Source: Gordonibacter faecis (lineage in GTDB: Bacteria > Actinomycetota > Coriobacteriia > Coriobacteriales > Eggerthellaceae). Taken from it: DNA of 64,000 bases. Position numbers and translations under genes: made by a program. A model generated the notes under the pieces. That model searched no databases and had not been told where the DNA came from. It saw nothing but the letters and a program-made list of their open reading frames with translations. Positions within the stretch are counted from its first letter, which is position 1, and each line of letters begins with the position of its first letter. This document shows positions 17,146 through 26,873 of this stretch, piece by piece. Location of the stretch: positions 343,243-407,242 of the forward strand of contig NZ_JASJEU010000003.1 of the NCBI RefSeq assembly GCF_030077735.1. Direction: 5' to 3'.

Positions 17146-17673
17146 CTAGGGAGTGCCGTACAGGTCTTTCTTGAAGTGCTCAAGGTGTTCGGCAACGAGA
17201 CGGTAGGTCGCCGAACACAACTCCATGGTGGCGCGGGCTTCTAAACGGTCGTACGAGGGAATGAGGCCATCGACCCGCTCGGCGGTGGCGCGGTGCGTCT
17301 CAATCAGTTCGTCGATGAGTGCCCGACCGGTCTTCTCGTCCACCAGAGAGATATTCGCCAACACGGGCAAAAAGCCGAAGTCAACGCGCGCGGGAAGGGC
17401 CGCCGTTTCCTCCATCAGCACAGCAAAGCGCTCTCGGCCTTTGTCCGTGATGGTGTACACCGTTTTTTCGGGCATCTCCCCCTCTTTGACCAGGGTACCT
17501 TCCGTGTACCCTTCCTCACAGAGGCGAATGACGTTGCGATACACCGACGGCGAACTAATGCGAATCCAACGGCGAATATTGCGCTCTTCAAGCACCTTAT
17601 CCATCTCATATGCGCTCATCGGCCGCTCAATGAGCGCGCCTAAAATCATTATTTCAATTGACGTACTCGCCAT
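17146..17673 (-). CDS. PadR family transcriptional regulator
   Basis: 175 residues. N-terminal winged helix (IEIMILGALIERPMSAYEMDKVLEERN, with the PSVYRNVIRL recognition helix and the EKTVYTITDKGRE wing), then a C-terminal helical dimerisation domain (about 95-175). PadR proteins are usually repressors released by small aromatic or antibiotic ligands. An inverted copy of the MFS operator sits 24 bases before its own start, so it should control itself and the neighbouring DHA2 exporter, and possibly the second exporter that starts 220 bases away on the other strand. Confidence 0.92.
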   Translation of the reverse strand: MASTSIEIMILGALIERPMSAYEMDKVLEERNIRRWIRISSPSVYRNVIRLCEEGYTEGTLVKEGEMPEKTVYTITDKGRERFAVLMEETAALPARVDFGFLPVLANISLVDEKTGRALIDELIETHRATAERVDGLIPSYDRLEARATMELCSATYRLVAEHLEHFKKDLYGTP

Positions 17674-17697
17674 AAGCAGTCTCCTTTCTCTTGTAAT

Positions 17698-17712
17698 ACT
17701 ATCACTGATAGT
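17698..17712. promoter_or_regulatory. Predicted PadR operator before padR
   Basis: ACTATCA-C-TGATAGT, the exact reverse complement of the site at 16870-16884 and at the same distance (24 bases) from its start codon. It lies between padR and the divergent Bcr/CflA-type exporter gene. Confidence 0.75.
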
Positions 17713-17893
17713 AGCGCATGAAAAGGGGCTTTCTTTCTACACTGCCAGCAGCGACCACCTCCGCGCTCGCTTTCTTCTCCCGGCAAAACTTTTTATGTGC
17801 GGGGCTTGTTCCCTCTTTTAGTTGAGTGATGAGCTACTATAAACGAGAAAGATACGCTCAAGTGAGCGAAGCAGTACCGAGGAGCTATGCGCT

Positions 17894-19198
17894 ATGACGA
17901 ATATGAATTTGTGGCTGGTTCAGCCGCAGCGGCGGTTGGGGCCAGCAGGGCTTATTGCGCTTCTGGTGATTACGGGCCTGGTCACTCCCCTGTCGCTTGA
18001 TATGTACACCCCTGCCATTCCCCATATGACCGAGCATTTCAACGCCGATGCGGGCACGGTGAACCTCACGCTCGTGGGCTATTTCCTGTTTTTCGCCGTG
18101 GGGCTACTTTTGTTTGGGCCGGTAAGCGACCGCTTGGGGCGCAAACCCGTGTTGCTCGCCGGCGTGGCCACCTACGCAGCAGCGAGCGCACTGTGTGCCC
18201 TCGCGCCCACCATTTGGGCACTCATTGCGTTTCGCGTGGCGCAGGCCCTCGGCGCAGGAGCAGTTGGCGCCGTGTCTACCGCCGTAGTCAAAGACGCCGT
18301 GGTGCCAGAAAAGCGCGAAACGGTGCTCTCGGTTGTGCAGGTCATGTTTGTGGTGGGCCCCGTGCTCGCGCCCGTGCTGGGGGCGCTCGTACTGCAGGTG
18401 GCCGACTGGCGCATGACGTTTTGGCTGCTCAGCCTTGTGGGAGTATTCTGCGGCGTCATGGCGCTGCTGTTTGAAGAAACCCTGCCACCCCATGAGTGCT
18501 TGCACGGCTCGGTGGCCTCAAGCCTCATCCACTTGGGCACCGTGGCGAAAAACCGCGGATTCACCTGGTTTCTGCTGGTGGCAGGCCTCTTTAACCTACC
18601 CTTCATGGCCTACATCGCCGTGGGGTCTTATGTCTACATTTCCTTTTTCGGGCTGAGCGAGTTGGAATACAGCGCCTATTTCGCGGTGGCGGCACTGTTC
18701 ACCGCAACCGGGCCGCTCATCTGGATGTTCGCCTCAAAGTTTGTGAGTGCGCGGAAGTTCACCTCCCTTGCTTTGGGTGTGGCCCTCGCGACCGGCATCA
18801 GTATGCTGGCAGTGGGCGAAGCCTCGCCGGTGGCGTTCTGCATCATAATGCTGGCGTTTGCGCTGTGCGAATCGGCCATACGACCCTACAGCACCAACAT
18901 TCTGCTATCCCAGCAGGAGGGCGACACGGGAGCGGCATCCTCGCTCATTAACTTTGCCAATACGGCCGTCGGTAGCGTCGGCATGGCACTCGCGGTGCTG
19001 CCGTGGCCGAACTTCGTAGTGGGAATAGGTGCCATTATTACGGGCACCATGGTGGTGGCCGGTGTGCTGTGGGTAACACTACTGAAGTCGAAGGTACCGC
19101 TTGTTGGCATCAAAGAGGCGACGACCCCGGGGAGCCCCAGGGTCGTCGCAAATGGAGAAGCTATAGAAGCAGGCGAGATCGCGTCGAAGGGCCGCTAG
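17894..19198 (+). CDS. MFS exporter, Bcr/CflA (DHA1) family
   Basis: 434 residues with 12 predicted membrane helices. Family marks are LVTPLSLDMYTPAIPHM in helix 1, the GPVSDRLGRKPVLL loop between helices 2 and 3 and RVAQALGAGAVGAV in helix 4. Bcr/CflA proteins export bicyclomycin, chloramphenicol-like drugs or sulfonamide compounds; the substrate here is unknown. A GAGGAG-type site precedes the ATG. It is divergent from padR. Its stop codon is directly followed by the stop of the convergent serA-like gene, with no spacer or terminator between them. Confidence 0.9.
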   Translation: MTNMNLWLVQPQRRLGPAGLIALLVITGLVTPLSLDMYTPAIPHMTEHFNADAGTVNLTLVGYFLFFAVGLLLFGPVSDRLGRKPVLLAGVATYAAASALCALAPTIWALIAFRVAQALGAGAVGAVSTAVVKDAVVPEKRETVLSVVQVMFVVGPVLAPVLGALVLQVADWRMTFWLLSLVGVFCGVMALLFEETLPPHECLHGSVASSLIHLGTVAKNRGFTWFLLVAGLFNLPFMAYIAVGSYVYISFFGLSELEYSAYFAVAALFTATGPLIWMFASKFVSARKFTSLALGVALATGISMLAVGEASPVAFCIIMLAFALCESAIRPYSTNILLSQQEGDTGAASSLINFANTAVGSVGMALAVLPWPNFVVGIGAIITGTMVVAGVLWVTLLKSKVPLVGIKEATTPGSPRVVANGEAIEAGEIASKGR

Positions 19199-20374
19199 TT
19201 AGCGCACGACGCGGACGCGGCGGACGCCTTCGATGGCGGAGAGGCGGTCGATGGCGTCGTCGGGGTGGCCGGGGGTGCCGGCGTCCAGATCGAGCATCGT
19301 GTAGGCGTTTTCGCCACGCGCCTTGTTCGTCATGTTCTCGATGTTCACACCCGCATCACCAAACACGTTTGTGACCTGGGCAATGACCGACGGTACGTTC
19401 GCGTGCAGCACGGCTACGCGGCGCAGGCCCTCCGGCACCGGGCCCATGTCGCAGGCCGGGTAGTTCACGGAGTTCTTGATAGTGCCATTTTCCAGATAGT
19501 CCATCGTCTGGCGCACGGCCATGGCGGCGCAGTTGTCCTCGGCCTCGGCCGTGGAAGCACCCAGGTGAGGTAACACAATGGTGCGCTCCATCTGCATGAC
19601 CGCGGGCACAGCGAAGTCGGTCACGTACGCACCCACCTTGCCCGACGCCAGTGCGGCGGCCATTGCGTCGTTGTTCACCAGCGTATCGCGCGAGAAGTTC
19701 AGCAGCACCGCGCCTTCCTTCATGAGGTCGCAAGCGCGCTCGTCAATCATGCCGATGGTGCCTTCTACGGCCGGCACGTGAATGGTGAGGTAGTCGCAGG
19801 TGCGCAGCAAGTCATCCAGGTTCGTGACGTGATGCACGGCGCTTGAGAGCCGCCAGGCTGCGCCCACCGACACGTACGGGTCGTAACCATACACGTCCAT
19901 ACCCAGGTCAAGGGCCGTGTTGGCCACCTCGGCACCGATGGCACCCAGGCCAATGACGCCCAGCTTCTTGCCCATGATCTCGCGGCCCGCAAAAGCCTTC
20001 TTCGCCTTCTCGGCCGCCTTCGCGATGTTTTCGTCCTCGGCGTTCGCGCGGCACCACTCGATGCCCTCCACAATGCCGCGGCTGGCCAGCAGCAACGCGC
20101 ACAAGACAATTTCCTTTACGGCATTCGCGTTCGCGCCAGGGGTGTTGAACACCACAATGCCTTCCTCGGCGCAGCGGTCGAGCGGGATGTTGTTCACGCC
20201 GGCGCCCGCACGCGCAATGGCCAGCAGCTCATCGCCAAATTCCATGTCGTGCATGGCGGCGCTGCGCACCAGAATAGCGGAGGCGTTCGCGGGGTCGTCG
20301 GTGAGTTCGTAGGCGTCTGTGAGCAAATCGGTGCCGTGCGAGGAAATGTTGTTCAGGCAGTGAACGAAGCGCAT
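19199..20374 (-). CDS. serA: D-3-phosphoglycerate dehydrogenase-like enzyme with ACT domain
   Basis: 391 residues. D-isomer 2-hydroxyacid dehydrogenase fold: the substrate domain has AGAGVNNIPLDRCAEEGI, the NAD-binding motif KLGVIGLGAIGAEVAN is near residue 140, and the catalytic region includes LNFSRDTLVNN and LPHLGAST (His). A C-terminal ACT domain (about 320-391, RVAVLHANVPSVIAQVT) suggests serine feedback. Likely catalyses the first step of serine synthesis. Compared with classic SerA the VRSAA and PHLGAST segments fit well, but other 2-hydroxyacid dehydrogenases cannot be excluded. Confidence 0.85.
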   Translation of the reverse strand: MRFVHCLNNISSHGTDLLTDAYELTDDPANASAILVRSAAMHDMEFGDELLAIARAGAGVNNIPLDRCAEEGIVVFNTPGANANAVKEIVLCALLLASRGIVEGIEWCRANAEDENIAKAAEKAKKAFAGREIMGKKLGVIGLGAIGAEVANTALDLGMDVYGYDPYVSVGAAWRLSSAVHHVTNLDDLLRTCDYLTIHVPAVEGTIGMIDERACDLMKEGAVLLNFSRDTLVNNDAMAAALASGKVGAYVTDFAVPAVMQMERTIVLPHLGASTAEAEDNCAAMAVRQTMDYLENGTIKNSVNYPACDMGPVPEGLRRVAVLHANVPSVIAQVTNVFGDAGVNIENMTNKARGENAYTMLDLDAGTPGHPDDAIDRLSAIEGVRRVRVVR

Positions 20375-20662
20375 GGTGTTTTCTCCTTCTCGAAGTCTGC
20401 GGCAGCGCGGGCGCGGGGCGCGGGCACAGGGCGAATGACGCGCGGCGCTTTAGTCTGCTAGAGCAGTATACCCCCTCCCCTTCCCGCGCGCGACCAGCAA
20501 CAGCCACGAGCGCGCGAGCGCACGCCCACCGGGAGTGGGCGGAGGCGGCACCGCCGCAGGCTCGCCCCGCGTCGCGTGCGCGATTTACAAATTCCCGCGC
20601 CGGGCGAAGGGGGCCGCGCTACAATCTTTCAGCAGAGACCGCTCACCACAAGGAGGCTTGGC

Positions 20663-21259
20663 ATGGGGAAGAATGTGTTGGTGCTGAACGGAAGCCCACG
20701 AAAACACGGCAACACGGCGGCGCTCGTCGAGGCGTTTTCGAAGGGGGCCGAACAGACGGGCAGCACCGTCGTGCGCTTTGACGTGGCGCTGATGGACATT
20801 GCGCCGTGTCGCGGCTGCTTGGGTGGCGGCGCCGACGTGAACAGCCCCTGCGTGCAGAAGGACGACATGGACGCCATCTATGCCGCCTACCGCGCGGCTG
20901 ACGTGGTGGTGTTGGCCTCGCCGATGTACTGCTGGAGCTTCACCGCGCAGGAGAAGGCCGTGCTCGACCGCCTGTTCGCGCTCATGGAAGCCAGCATGTG
21001 CGCCGCGGCAGCCGGCGGTGCCGAAGCGGCAGCGGCAGCCGCTGAGTCGGGCGGCAAAGAGTGCGTGCTTATCATGCCCGCTGAGGAAAACACCGAGCGC
21101 AACTTCGCGCCCATCATTTCCTACTACGTCACGCTGTGCGAGCGCATGGGCTGGCGCGACCGAGGGCGCGTGCTGGTGGGCGGCGTGTACGAAGCCGGCG
21201 CCATCGCCGGCAACCCCGCGCTTGACGAGGCCTTCCAGTTGGGAGCCTCGCTCGCGTAG
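20663..21259 (+). CDS. NADPH-dependent FMN reductase-like flavoprotein
   Basis: 198 residues. ATG at 20663 with AAGGAGG 8 bases upstream. Flavodoxin fold with the phosphate loop LNGSPRKHGNTAALV at the N-terminus and ASPMYCWSFTAQEKAVLDR for the flavin ring. It has Cys residues in CRGCLGG and PCVQKDDM, the pattern of iron-sulfur-flavoprotein relatives, but not the full Fe-S ligand set. A low-complexity Ala-rich insert (about residues 115-130) is unusual. Probable redox enzyme in an anaerobe; substrate unknown. A similar but distinct gene is at 59712. Confidence 0.88.
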   Translation: MGKNVLVLNGSPRKHGNTAALVEAFSKGAEQTGSTVVRFDVALMDIAPCRGCLGGGADVNSPCVQKDDMDAIYAAYRAADVVVLASPMYCWSFTAQEKAVLDRLFALMEASMCAAAAGGAEAAAAAAESGGKECVLIMPAEENTERNFAPIISYYVTLCERMGWRDRGRVLVGGVYEAGAIAGNPALDEAFQLGASLA

Positions 21260-21341
21260 TTTCGCTTGCTTCAAAATTCTTTTCTGCTCCTGCAACAATC
21301 GGGCGCGCTTCTCCGTGTTGAGGGCAGGAATGGAGGAGAAT

Positions 21342-21896
21342 ATGTACGACACGGACACAACCGGCGAGCCATCGGCGCGCCGTCAGCTCGCCGGGGCCGA
21401 CGCGCGCGCCGAGCTGCTTGAAGCCTCCCTCAGCCGGTGGGGCGACACCGTGCTGCGGCTGGCGGTGAACCGCACGGACAACCGATCCGACGCTGAAGAC
21501 GTGTTCCAAACCGTGTTCATGCGCCTGTATCAGGCGGCCCCGCGCTTCACCGACGACGAGCACGAGAAGGCGTGGCTGTTGCGCGTGACCATGAATTGCT
21601 GCGCTGACCTCCACCGCAGCCCTTGGCGCAAGCAGCGCGCTGTCTACGACGACGAAACCGCCGCCGCACTTCCCGCCCCGCCAGCGCCAAACGCGGGCGA
21701 CTTGGCCAACGCCGCGCTGGCGCAGGCACTGACCCGCCTCTCAGGTAAGCAGCGCGCCGCCGTGCATCTGCATTACTACGAAGGCTACTCAACCGACGAA
21801 ATAGCCCAGATCACCGGCGAACAACCCGCCACCGTCCGCTCGCACCTCCACCGCGCACGCAAAGCTCTCCGACTCGACTTAGGAGCGCACGAATGA
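21342..21896 (+). CDS. ECF-type RNA polymerase sigma factor
   Basis: 184 residues from the ATG at 21342, 5 bases after GGAGG; an in-frame ATG 4 codons earlier is possible. Region 2 is seen in RLAVNRTDNRSDAEDVFQTVFMRLYQ and AWLLRVTMNCCADLHR, region 4 in LSGKQRAAVHLHYYEGYS, with the helix-turn-helix TDEIAQITGEQPATVRSHLHRARK. Overlaps the next gene by 4 bases (ATGA), the usual sigma/anti-sigma arrangement. Predicted to switch on a small regulon when the membrane partner senses its signal. Confidence 0.92.
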   Translation: MYDTDTTGEPSARRQLAGADARAELLEASLSRWGDTVLRLAVNRTDNRSDAEDVFQTVFMRLYQAAPRFTDDEHEKAWLLRVTMNCCADLHRSPWRKQRAVYDDETAAALPAPPAPNAGDLANAALAQALTRLSGKQRAAVHLHYYEGYSTDEIAQITGEQPATVRSHLHRARKALRLDLGAHE

Positions 21897-23653
21897 ACGA
21901 ACAAGACTTCCGCAAACAGTATGCAGCCCTCCAAGAAAGCATCGTTGCCACACCGGAGTTGAAAGAACGCGCATACAATGCTGCGCAACAAACCGGTTCG
22001 CAACAGCATCGCAAGGCCTCAACGCCAACCAAGCGCCCAACTCGGCGAGAATCCCAGCTTGTTCGTACCCGTCGCTGGATTCCTTCGCTTGCTGCTTGCC
22101 TTGTGGTTGGCGCTCTTATCGCTGCTGGTACACCCCTCGTTTCCTCACTCAACAACTCCCCTACCATTGCGCTGGATGAGGCGACTGAACGTTGCGGCTT
22201 CGCAGTGCGCGCCTACGCAGCCGACGGAAGCGCGCCCCTCAACCCTGGCACCGACAACATCGTGGCATTCGACCGAGATTTGGGCTACCGATTCCAAGGC
22301 GGCGACGATTATCAAATGAGTGGCTTTTTCACAGGCTGTCTCTTCCACGTGGAAGGAGAGGGAATCGCACGCGTACAGGCAAACCTGTTGAGCGGAGCAC
22401 TTTATCGTGTCACGTATGAGGATGTTCCAACCGACCCTGACGATCCTCGCAGAGGGGAATTGGCAAGCTGGAAACCCCACGCACGTGGTACTGGTGAATA
22501 TTATGCGAACTACGACTTTGTTGCCCAGAAGCAGGTGAACGGCGTACCCAAAATAAGCCTTGCAAAGCTTATGGGTTCAACCATCGACATCCCAGCAAGC
22601 GATGATCCCGGCATTACAACGGGCGCGACAAATTTCGGGTTTTGGACAAATGAGGGCGAAGTCCCCGCTAATTCCGGTGATGACCCCTTGTCGCCGCTCA
22701 TTGATCTTTTCGACGGAGAAAAACTTACCGTAACCGTCACGTTTAATGATGGAAGCGTTTCAACCCAAGTCATCGTTCTTCATGCCGCCAATTTTGAAAC
22801 TTTAACATACGAAAACGGCGTTTGCTTGACTACTCAGATTGCCCCGTCTGATGAAGCGGAAGGTTTATCGACAGCGAGGTCGCTCTACGGAATTATAGTT
22901 GAGGCTGATGATAGCCCTTTCCCCCTCCCACTCGATAACGCAAACGATCGCGCCGATGAAGTATTACCCGCCATGGTTTCCCCGCGCATGAATGATACCT
23001 TTCATGCAACAACCGAGGTAGATGGGGAGCGTGTCGACACAATTCTGCCCAAAGAAGTGCTCGTCACGCCGAATAACGAGATATCTTTCACCTATCGCTA
23101 CGAGGACCCGAATTATTCAGGTGGAAAGCTTGACATATTATCAGCCGAGCTAACTATGAAAGAAGCGTCCCTCGTGCTTTCTGATACGATTCCAAACGAT
23201 AAGGCACTTAAAGACTGCACTTCCGTGATTCATAGGTGGCTTAACGGCCTTGCTTATATGAATAAGTGCTCGCAAGAGGTGTTCGGATATGGCTACAACG
23301 AAGACGGCACACTCACAAGCGCAGACCATCGTTATACCTCAACAACAATAACAGTAACCAACCACAGTAATGCGGCAGTTCCGCTGTCACCAGATGCGCT
23401 TTACTCATTCGTCATACGGAACAACGATGGAACAATTGAAATTGTGCATACTGGTTATGATTTAGATTTCGAAGCAACGGGTGATGTTTTGCCGTCCGAA
23501 AATCCTCTTCGCGTCACCATTGCGCCAGGTGGCACAGTAGAACTGACCATATTGCGCGTTTTGCCAAACTATATTCTCGCCAATGAAAACCTTATTCTCA
23601 TGCCGAACAGTTCAGATCCGGATACCCAAGCCTTTTTACTTGGCAGCCAATGA
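21893..23653 (+). CDS. Putative membrane-bound anti-sigma factor with large outer domain
   Basis: 586 residues, start overlapping the sigma factor stop. Residues 1-60 are a charged cytoplasmic part (MNEQDFRKQYAALQESIVAT, TPELKERAYNAA) that fits a short sigma-binding domain. One membrane helix follows at about 63-85 (WIPSLAACLVVGALIAAG). The remaining ~500 residues would be outside the cell, rich in beta-type sequence (FTYRYEDPN, TTITVTNHSNAAVPL) with three or four Cys; the last 100 residues resemble an Ig-like or DUF4352-type sandwich. No known ligand domain recognised. Function as anti-sigma is inferred from position and topology. Confidence 0.75.
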   Translation: MNEQDFRKQYAALQESIVATPELKERAYNAAQQTGSQQHRKASTPTKRPTRRESQLVRTRRWIPSLAACLVVGALIAAGTPLVSSLNNSPTIALDEATERCGFAVRAYAADGSAPLNPGTDNIVAFDRDLGYRFQGGDDYQMSGFFTGCLFHVEGEGIARVQANLLSGALYRVTYEDVPTDPDDPRRGELASWKPHARGTGEYYANYDFVAQKQVNGVPKISLAKLMGSTIDIPASDDPGITTGATNFGFWTNEGEVPANSGDDPLSPLIDLFDGEKLTVTVTFNDGSVSTQVIVLHAANFETLTYENGVCLTTQIAPSDEAEGLSTARSLYGIIVEADDSPFPLPLDNANDRADEVLPAMVSPRMNDTFHATTEVDGERVDTILPKEVLVTPNNEISFTYRYEDPNYSGGKLDILSAELTMKEASLVLSDTIPNDKALKDCTSVIHRWLNGLAYMNKCSQEVFGYGYNEDGTLTSADHRYTSTTITVTNHSNAAVPLSPDALYSFVIRNNDGTIEIVHTGYDLDFEATGDVLPSENPLRVTIAPGGTVELTILRVLPNYILANENLILMPNSSDPDTQAFLLGSQ

Positions 23654-23693
23654 GGCGCAATAGATAGCGCGAAGCGCGTCACCTATTGTAGGG

Positions 23694-23728
23694 CGAAGGC
23701 GGGGCTCTTTGTGAGAGGCCCGCCTTCG
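23694..23728 (+). terminator. Terminator after sigma/anti-sigma operon
   Basis: CGAAGGCGGG pairs perfectly with CCCGCCTTCG, the stem being extended by CTC/GAG pairs inward, followed by a T-rich stretch (TTGTCATTACTTTT). It lies between convergent genes and may work in both directions. Confidence 0.75.
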
Positions 23729-23748
23729 TTGTCATTACTTTTCTGCCG

Positions 23749-25851
23749 CTACCCTCGTGCTAGTTTGCGGGCTCCTAGGTAGGTTATGGCGAAGTAGGCG
23801 CCGTAGACTATGAGGAAGCAGGCGGCGCACATGAGGGCCATTTCGGTGATGTCGAGGTGGCCGAACACCGCCACCACATCGGTCACCACCACAAGCGCGC
23901 AGCAGGAGTGCGCCACGGCCAGGGCCAGCGGGAACAGGAAGTACACAAGCACCTGCACGAAGATGGACCCGGAAATCATGCCCTCAGGCGCGCCGAGTTT
24001 GCGCAGCAGCGCGTAGCGGGGCGCGCTGTCGGAGGCGTCGGAGAGCTGCTGGATGGCGAGGATAGCCGCACACGCCACCACCAACACGAAGCCCAGGTAG
24101 ATGGCCAGGTACGACACCACCGTGGACAGGCCGATGCTCTGGTCGTACACGTCGGCGCGGGTGAACGCCATGGTGATGGGCCAGGTGTTCGGCTCGTTCG
24201 TGTCGGACACGGCGGTCATCATCTCGCCGAACGCCGTCATGTCCTCGTCATTCGCACACTGCACATTCAGCATGGTCTGGATGAGAGCCGCGTCGGCAGG
24301 TATGGCATCGTCGGGCACCACGACCGCGCCCGTATTCATGGGAATCGGCGTGGTTTGCAGCGTGTCACCATGGAAGGACGCAAGCGCGAACGCGTGACCG
24401 CTCACGTCAAGGGACGTACCGCGCTCGATGGCCTGCTCATAAAACCCGCGTGTGAGGTCGGAGTCGCTAAACACCGCACACTCCCCCGCGCCCAGCGTGA
24501 GCGCAGGCTTGCCAGCCAGTTCCAACGCGGCGTTTACCTGCGAGAGCTTCATCACGTATACGGGAAACTTCTCGTAGCCGCTATTCACAGCCGATCCGGC
24601 GTAGTCGGCGAGCTTGAGGCCGCTCGCCGCCTCCACATCGCCCATGGTCAGGCCATCCTGCGGGTCTACCAGCAAATCCACCTGCGCGGCGCCTTCCACC
24701 AGCGCGTCGAAGTCGCCCAGCCCGAGGGTTTGCGCACTGGCGCGCAAACCGACCACCGCGTCATAGTCTTGCTGCTTGGCGAACTCACCAAATTCGCCCA
24801 GGTCGGAGGGCACAAAGCCAGTTTCGTCGTTGTAGCTGCCGAAGTTCGTGGACACCGTGGCACTGTAGGCCGTACTCGCGTCGATCGAACTCACCAGCGC
24901 ATTTCTAATGCCAATGCCACCGCACACGCTCGTAATGGCCAAAAACAGCACCAGGCACACGATAGAAAGCGACGCAAACGTGGTATTCACCTTGGCATTC
25001 AACTGGCGCAGCGTGAACATGTTGAGACCGCTCAGGTAAAGCGGGCGCGCCAGCTGCACCAGCTTCAGCAGAAAGCCCGACAGCGCGTAGAAGAACAGCA
25101 CTGTACCAACGCACACAAGCACGGTGGCGGCCGCGAACTGGGGCGACGGTTCCATAAGGCCATTGTCGATGAGCAGCTTGTACGACACGCCAATGATGAC
25201 AAGCGACATAGCGAACAGCACGAGCGAAAGCGGCAGGCTGGTCAGCTTCATGTCCTCGCTCTTGCCTGCGGCGTGCATGAGGTCGATGAGCTTCGCCTTC
25301 GCCACGGTGCGCGCGTTTAGCACGGCCGCAATCACGAAAATGACAGCGAACACGGCCACCGTCTGCACGAGCGCGTCGGCCGAGAACACGAACGCGAACC
25401 CGGCGGCGTCGGCTACGTCGGCCTGGAACAGGGCCGAGGTCACGTACAGCAAAAGCTGCGACAGCCCAAAGCCCACAAGCAAGCCCACCACAAGCGATGC
25501 CGCACCCACGATGAGCGACTCAAGAGCGACAATTTTCACCACGTCGCCCGTGCGCATACCCATCATAAGGTACAGGCCAAATTCCTTCTTGCGCCGCCGA
25601 ATGAGAAAGCGGTTCGCGTACACCACGAGAAACACCAGCACAAACGCAATAAACAGCGACACGCCACCAATGACCATGCCCAGCAAGCTGAACATTTTGT
25701 CCTGCGTCTCGGAAAACGCAAGCACGCCTTGCTGCGCGGTCATGGAGTTGAACGCATAAAATACCGCCACGCCCAACATGATAGTAAGGAAGTAAATACC
25801 GAAGTCCGCCACCGACTTGCGGACGTTGCCAAGGGCCAGCTTAGCAAGCAT
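23749..25851 (-). CDS. FtsX-type ABC exporter permease (BceB-like)
   Basis: 700 residues. Topology matches BceB-type peptide-antibiotic transporters: N-terminal helix (LALGNVRKSVADFGIYFLTIML), an FtsX domain with four helices at about 60-300, then a large extracellular domain of ~220 residues (about 335-570) and three C-terminal helices. RRRKKEFGLYLMMGMRTGDV is the typical FtsX cytoplasmic loop. Its start overlaps the ATPase gene by 11 bases. Such transporters remove antimicrobial peptides from lipid II and act as sensors for a partner two-component system, which is encoded divergently right here. Confidence 0.9.
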   Translation of the reverse strand: MLAKLALGNVRKSVADFGIYFLTIMLGVAVFYAFNSMTAQQGVLAFSETQDKMFSLLGMVIGGVSLFIAFVLVFLVVYANRFLIRRRKKEFGLYLMMGMRTGDVVKIVALESLIVGAASLVVGLLVGFGLSQLLLYVTSALFQADVADAAGFAFVFSADALVQTVAVFAVIFVIAAVLNARTVAKAKLIDLMHAAGKSEDMKLTSLPLSLVLFAMSLVIIGVSYKLLIDNGLMEPSPQFAAATVLVCVGTVLFFYALSGFLLKLVQLARPLYLSGLNMFTLRQLNAKVNTTFASLSIVCLVLFLAITSVCGGIGIRNALVSSIDASTAYSATVSTNFGSYNDETGFVPSDLGEFGEFAKQQDYDAVVGLRASAQTLGLGDFDALVEGAAQVDLLVDPQDGLTMGDVEAASGLKLADYAGSAVNSGYEKFPVYVMKLSQVNAALELAGKPALTLGAGECAVFSDSDLTRGFYEQAIERGTSLDVSGHAFALASFHGDTLQTTPIPMNTGAVVVPDDAIPADAALIQTMLNVQCANDEDMTAFGEMMTAVSDTNEPNTWPITMAFTRADVYDQSIGLSTVVSYLAIYLGFVLVVACAAILAIQQLSDASDSAPRYALLRKLGAPEGMISGSIFVQVLVYFLFPLALAVAHSCCALVVVTDVVAVFGHLDITEMALMCAACFLIVYGAYFAITYLGARKLARG

Positions 25852-26659
25852 GAGCCGCCACCTCCTCGCCCTCGGCGTCGCTCATGTCGGTGACTACGCC
25901 CACAATGTGGTGGTGGAACGTCGCGCGGTCGGCACCCTGGCGGCGTAGCTCGCCATAGAGGCGGCCGTCCTTGATGAAAATGATGCGCCCGCAGTAGCTT
26001 GCCGACATTGAATCGTGCGTGACCATGAGGATGGTGGCACCCTGCGCGTTCAGACGCTCAAGCGATTCCAGCAGCTGGCGAGCCGATTTCGAGTCGAGCG
26101 CGCCCGTGGGTTCGTCGGCCAACACCAGGTGCGGACGCGTGACCGTGGCGCGCGCGGCCGCCACGCGCTGGCGCTGGCCGCCCGACATTTGGAAGGGGTG
26201 CTTTTCCAGCACATCTTCAATGCCGAGGGTGCGTGCCGCCTCGCGCACGCGAGTGTCGATCTCACGCGCGGGCGTCTTTTGGATGGTGAGCGCAAGCGCA
26301 ATGTTTTCGTAAGCCGTGAGCGTATCAAGCAGGTTCGCGTCTTGGAAGATGAAGCCCAGGTCGTTGCGGCGGAAGTCGCTCAGCTCCTTGCCGCGCATAT
26401 CGGTGATGGTGCGCCCACCGATGACAATTTGGCCACTTGACGGCGTGTCAATGGTGGCCAGGCAGTTGAGCAGCGTAGACTTACCCGAGCCCGACGGCCC
26501 CATGATGCCCACAAACTCACCCGTCGCCACCGTGAAGCTCACACGGTCGAGCGCTTGCGTGACGTTCGCCTCCGCGCGCTTGCGCGCCTCCGTGCCATAG
26601 CGCTTGCTAATGCTGCGCACCTCAACCACGGTCGTCGCGCCGTGTTTGCCGTTGCTCAT
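25841..26659 (-). CDS. ABC exporter ATP-binding protein (BceA-like)
   Basis: 272 residues from ATG at 26659 ([14 protein letters not shown]), with GAGAGGAG upstream; the open frame extends further but without a ribosome site. Walker [11 protein letters not shown]-loop [10 protein letters not shown], signature [14 protein letters not shown], Walker [13 protein letters not shown] and switch His in MVTHDS are all intact. LolD/MacB/BceA type ATPase, powering the permease encoded next to it. Divergent from the response regulator gene with a 214-base shared promoter region. Confidence 0.95.
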   Translation of the reverse strand: MSNGKHGATTVVEVRSISKRYGTEARKRAEANVTQALDRVSFTVATGEFVGIMGPSGSGKSTLLNCLATIDTPSSGQIVIGGRTITDMRGKELSDFRRNDLGFIFQDANLLDTLTAYENIALALTIQKTPAREIDTRVREAARTLGIEDVLEKHPFQMSGGQRQRVAAARATVTRPHLVLADEPTGALDSKSARQLLESLERLNAQGATILMVTHDSMSASYCGRIIFIKDGRLYGELRRQGADRATFHHHIVGVVTDMSDAEGEEVAAHAC

Positions 26660-26873
26660 GTTCGCTCCTCTCTCGTCGGCGCGCCGCCGGGGCGCACTCG
26701 TCTTGTTCGTCGCACCCCAGTCTACGAAGCCGTCCTTACACCCCACCCGCGCCCACCTTGCGTTTTCCTTACAAGGGAGCGCAACCTTGCGGCTGCCTTA
26801 CACGTGGGGGCGTGGCATGCGGAGCGGGGCGAAGGTGTGGCATACTAGTGGACATGAGAGAAGGAGGCTGCGG

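Noticed and set aside
23857..25320. 487-codon plus-strand frame opposite the ABC permease
   Set aside because: Arg/His-rich antisense frame without family features.
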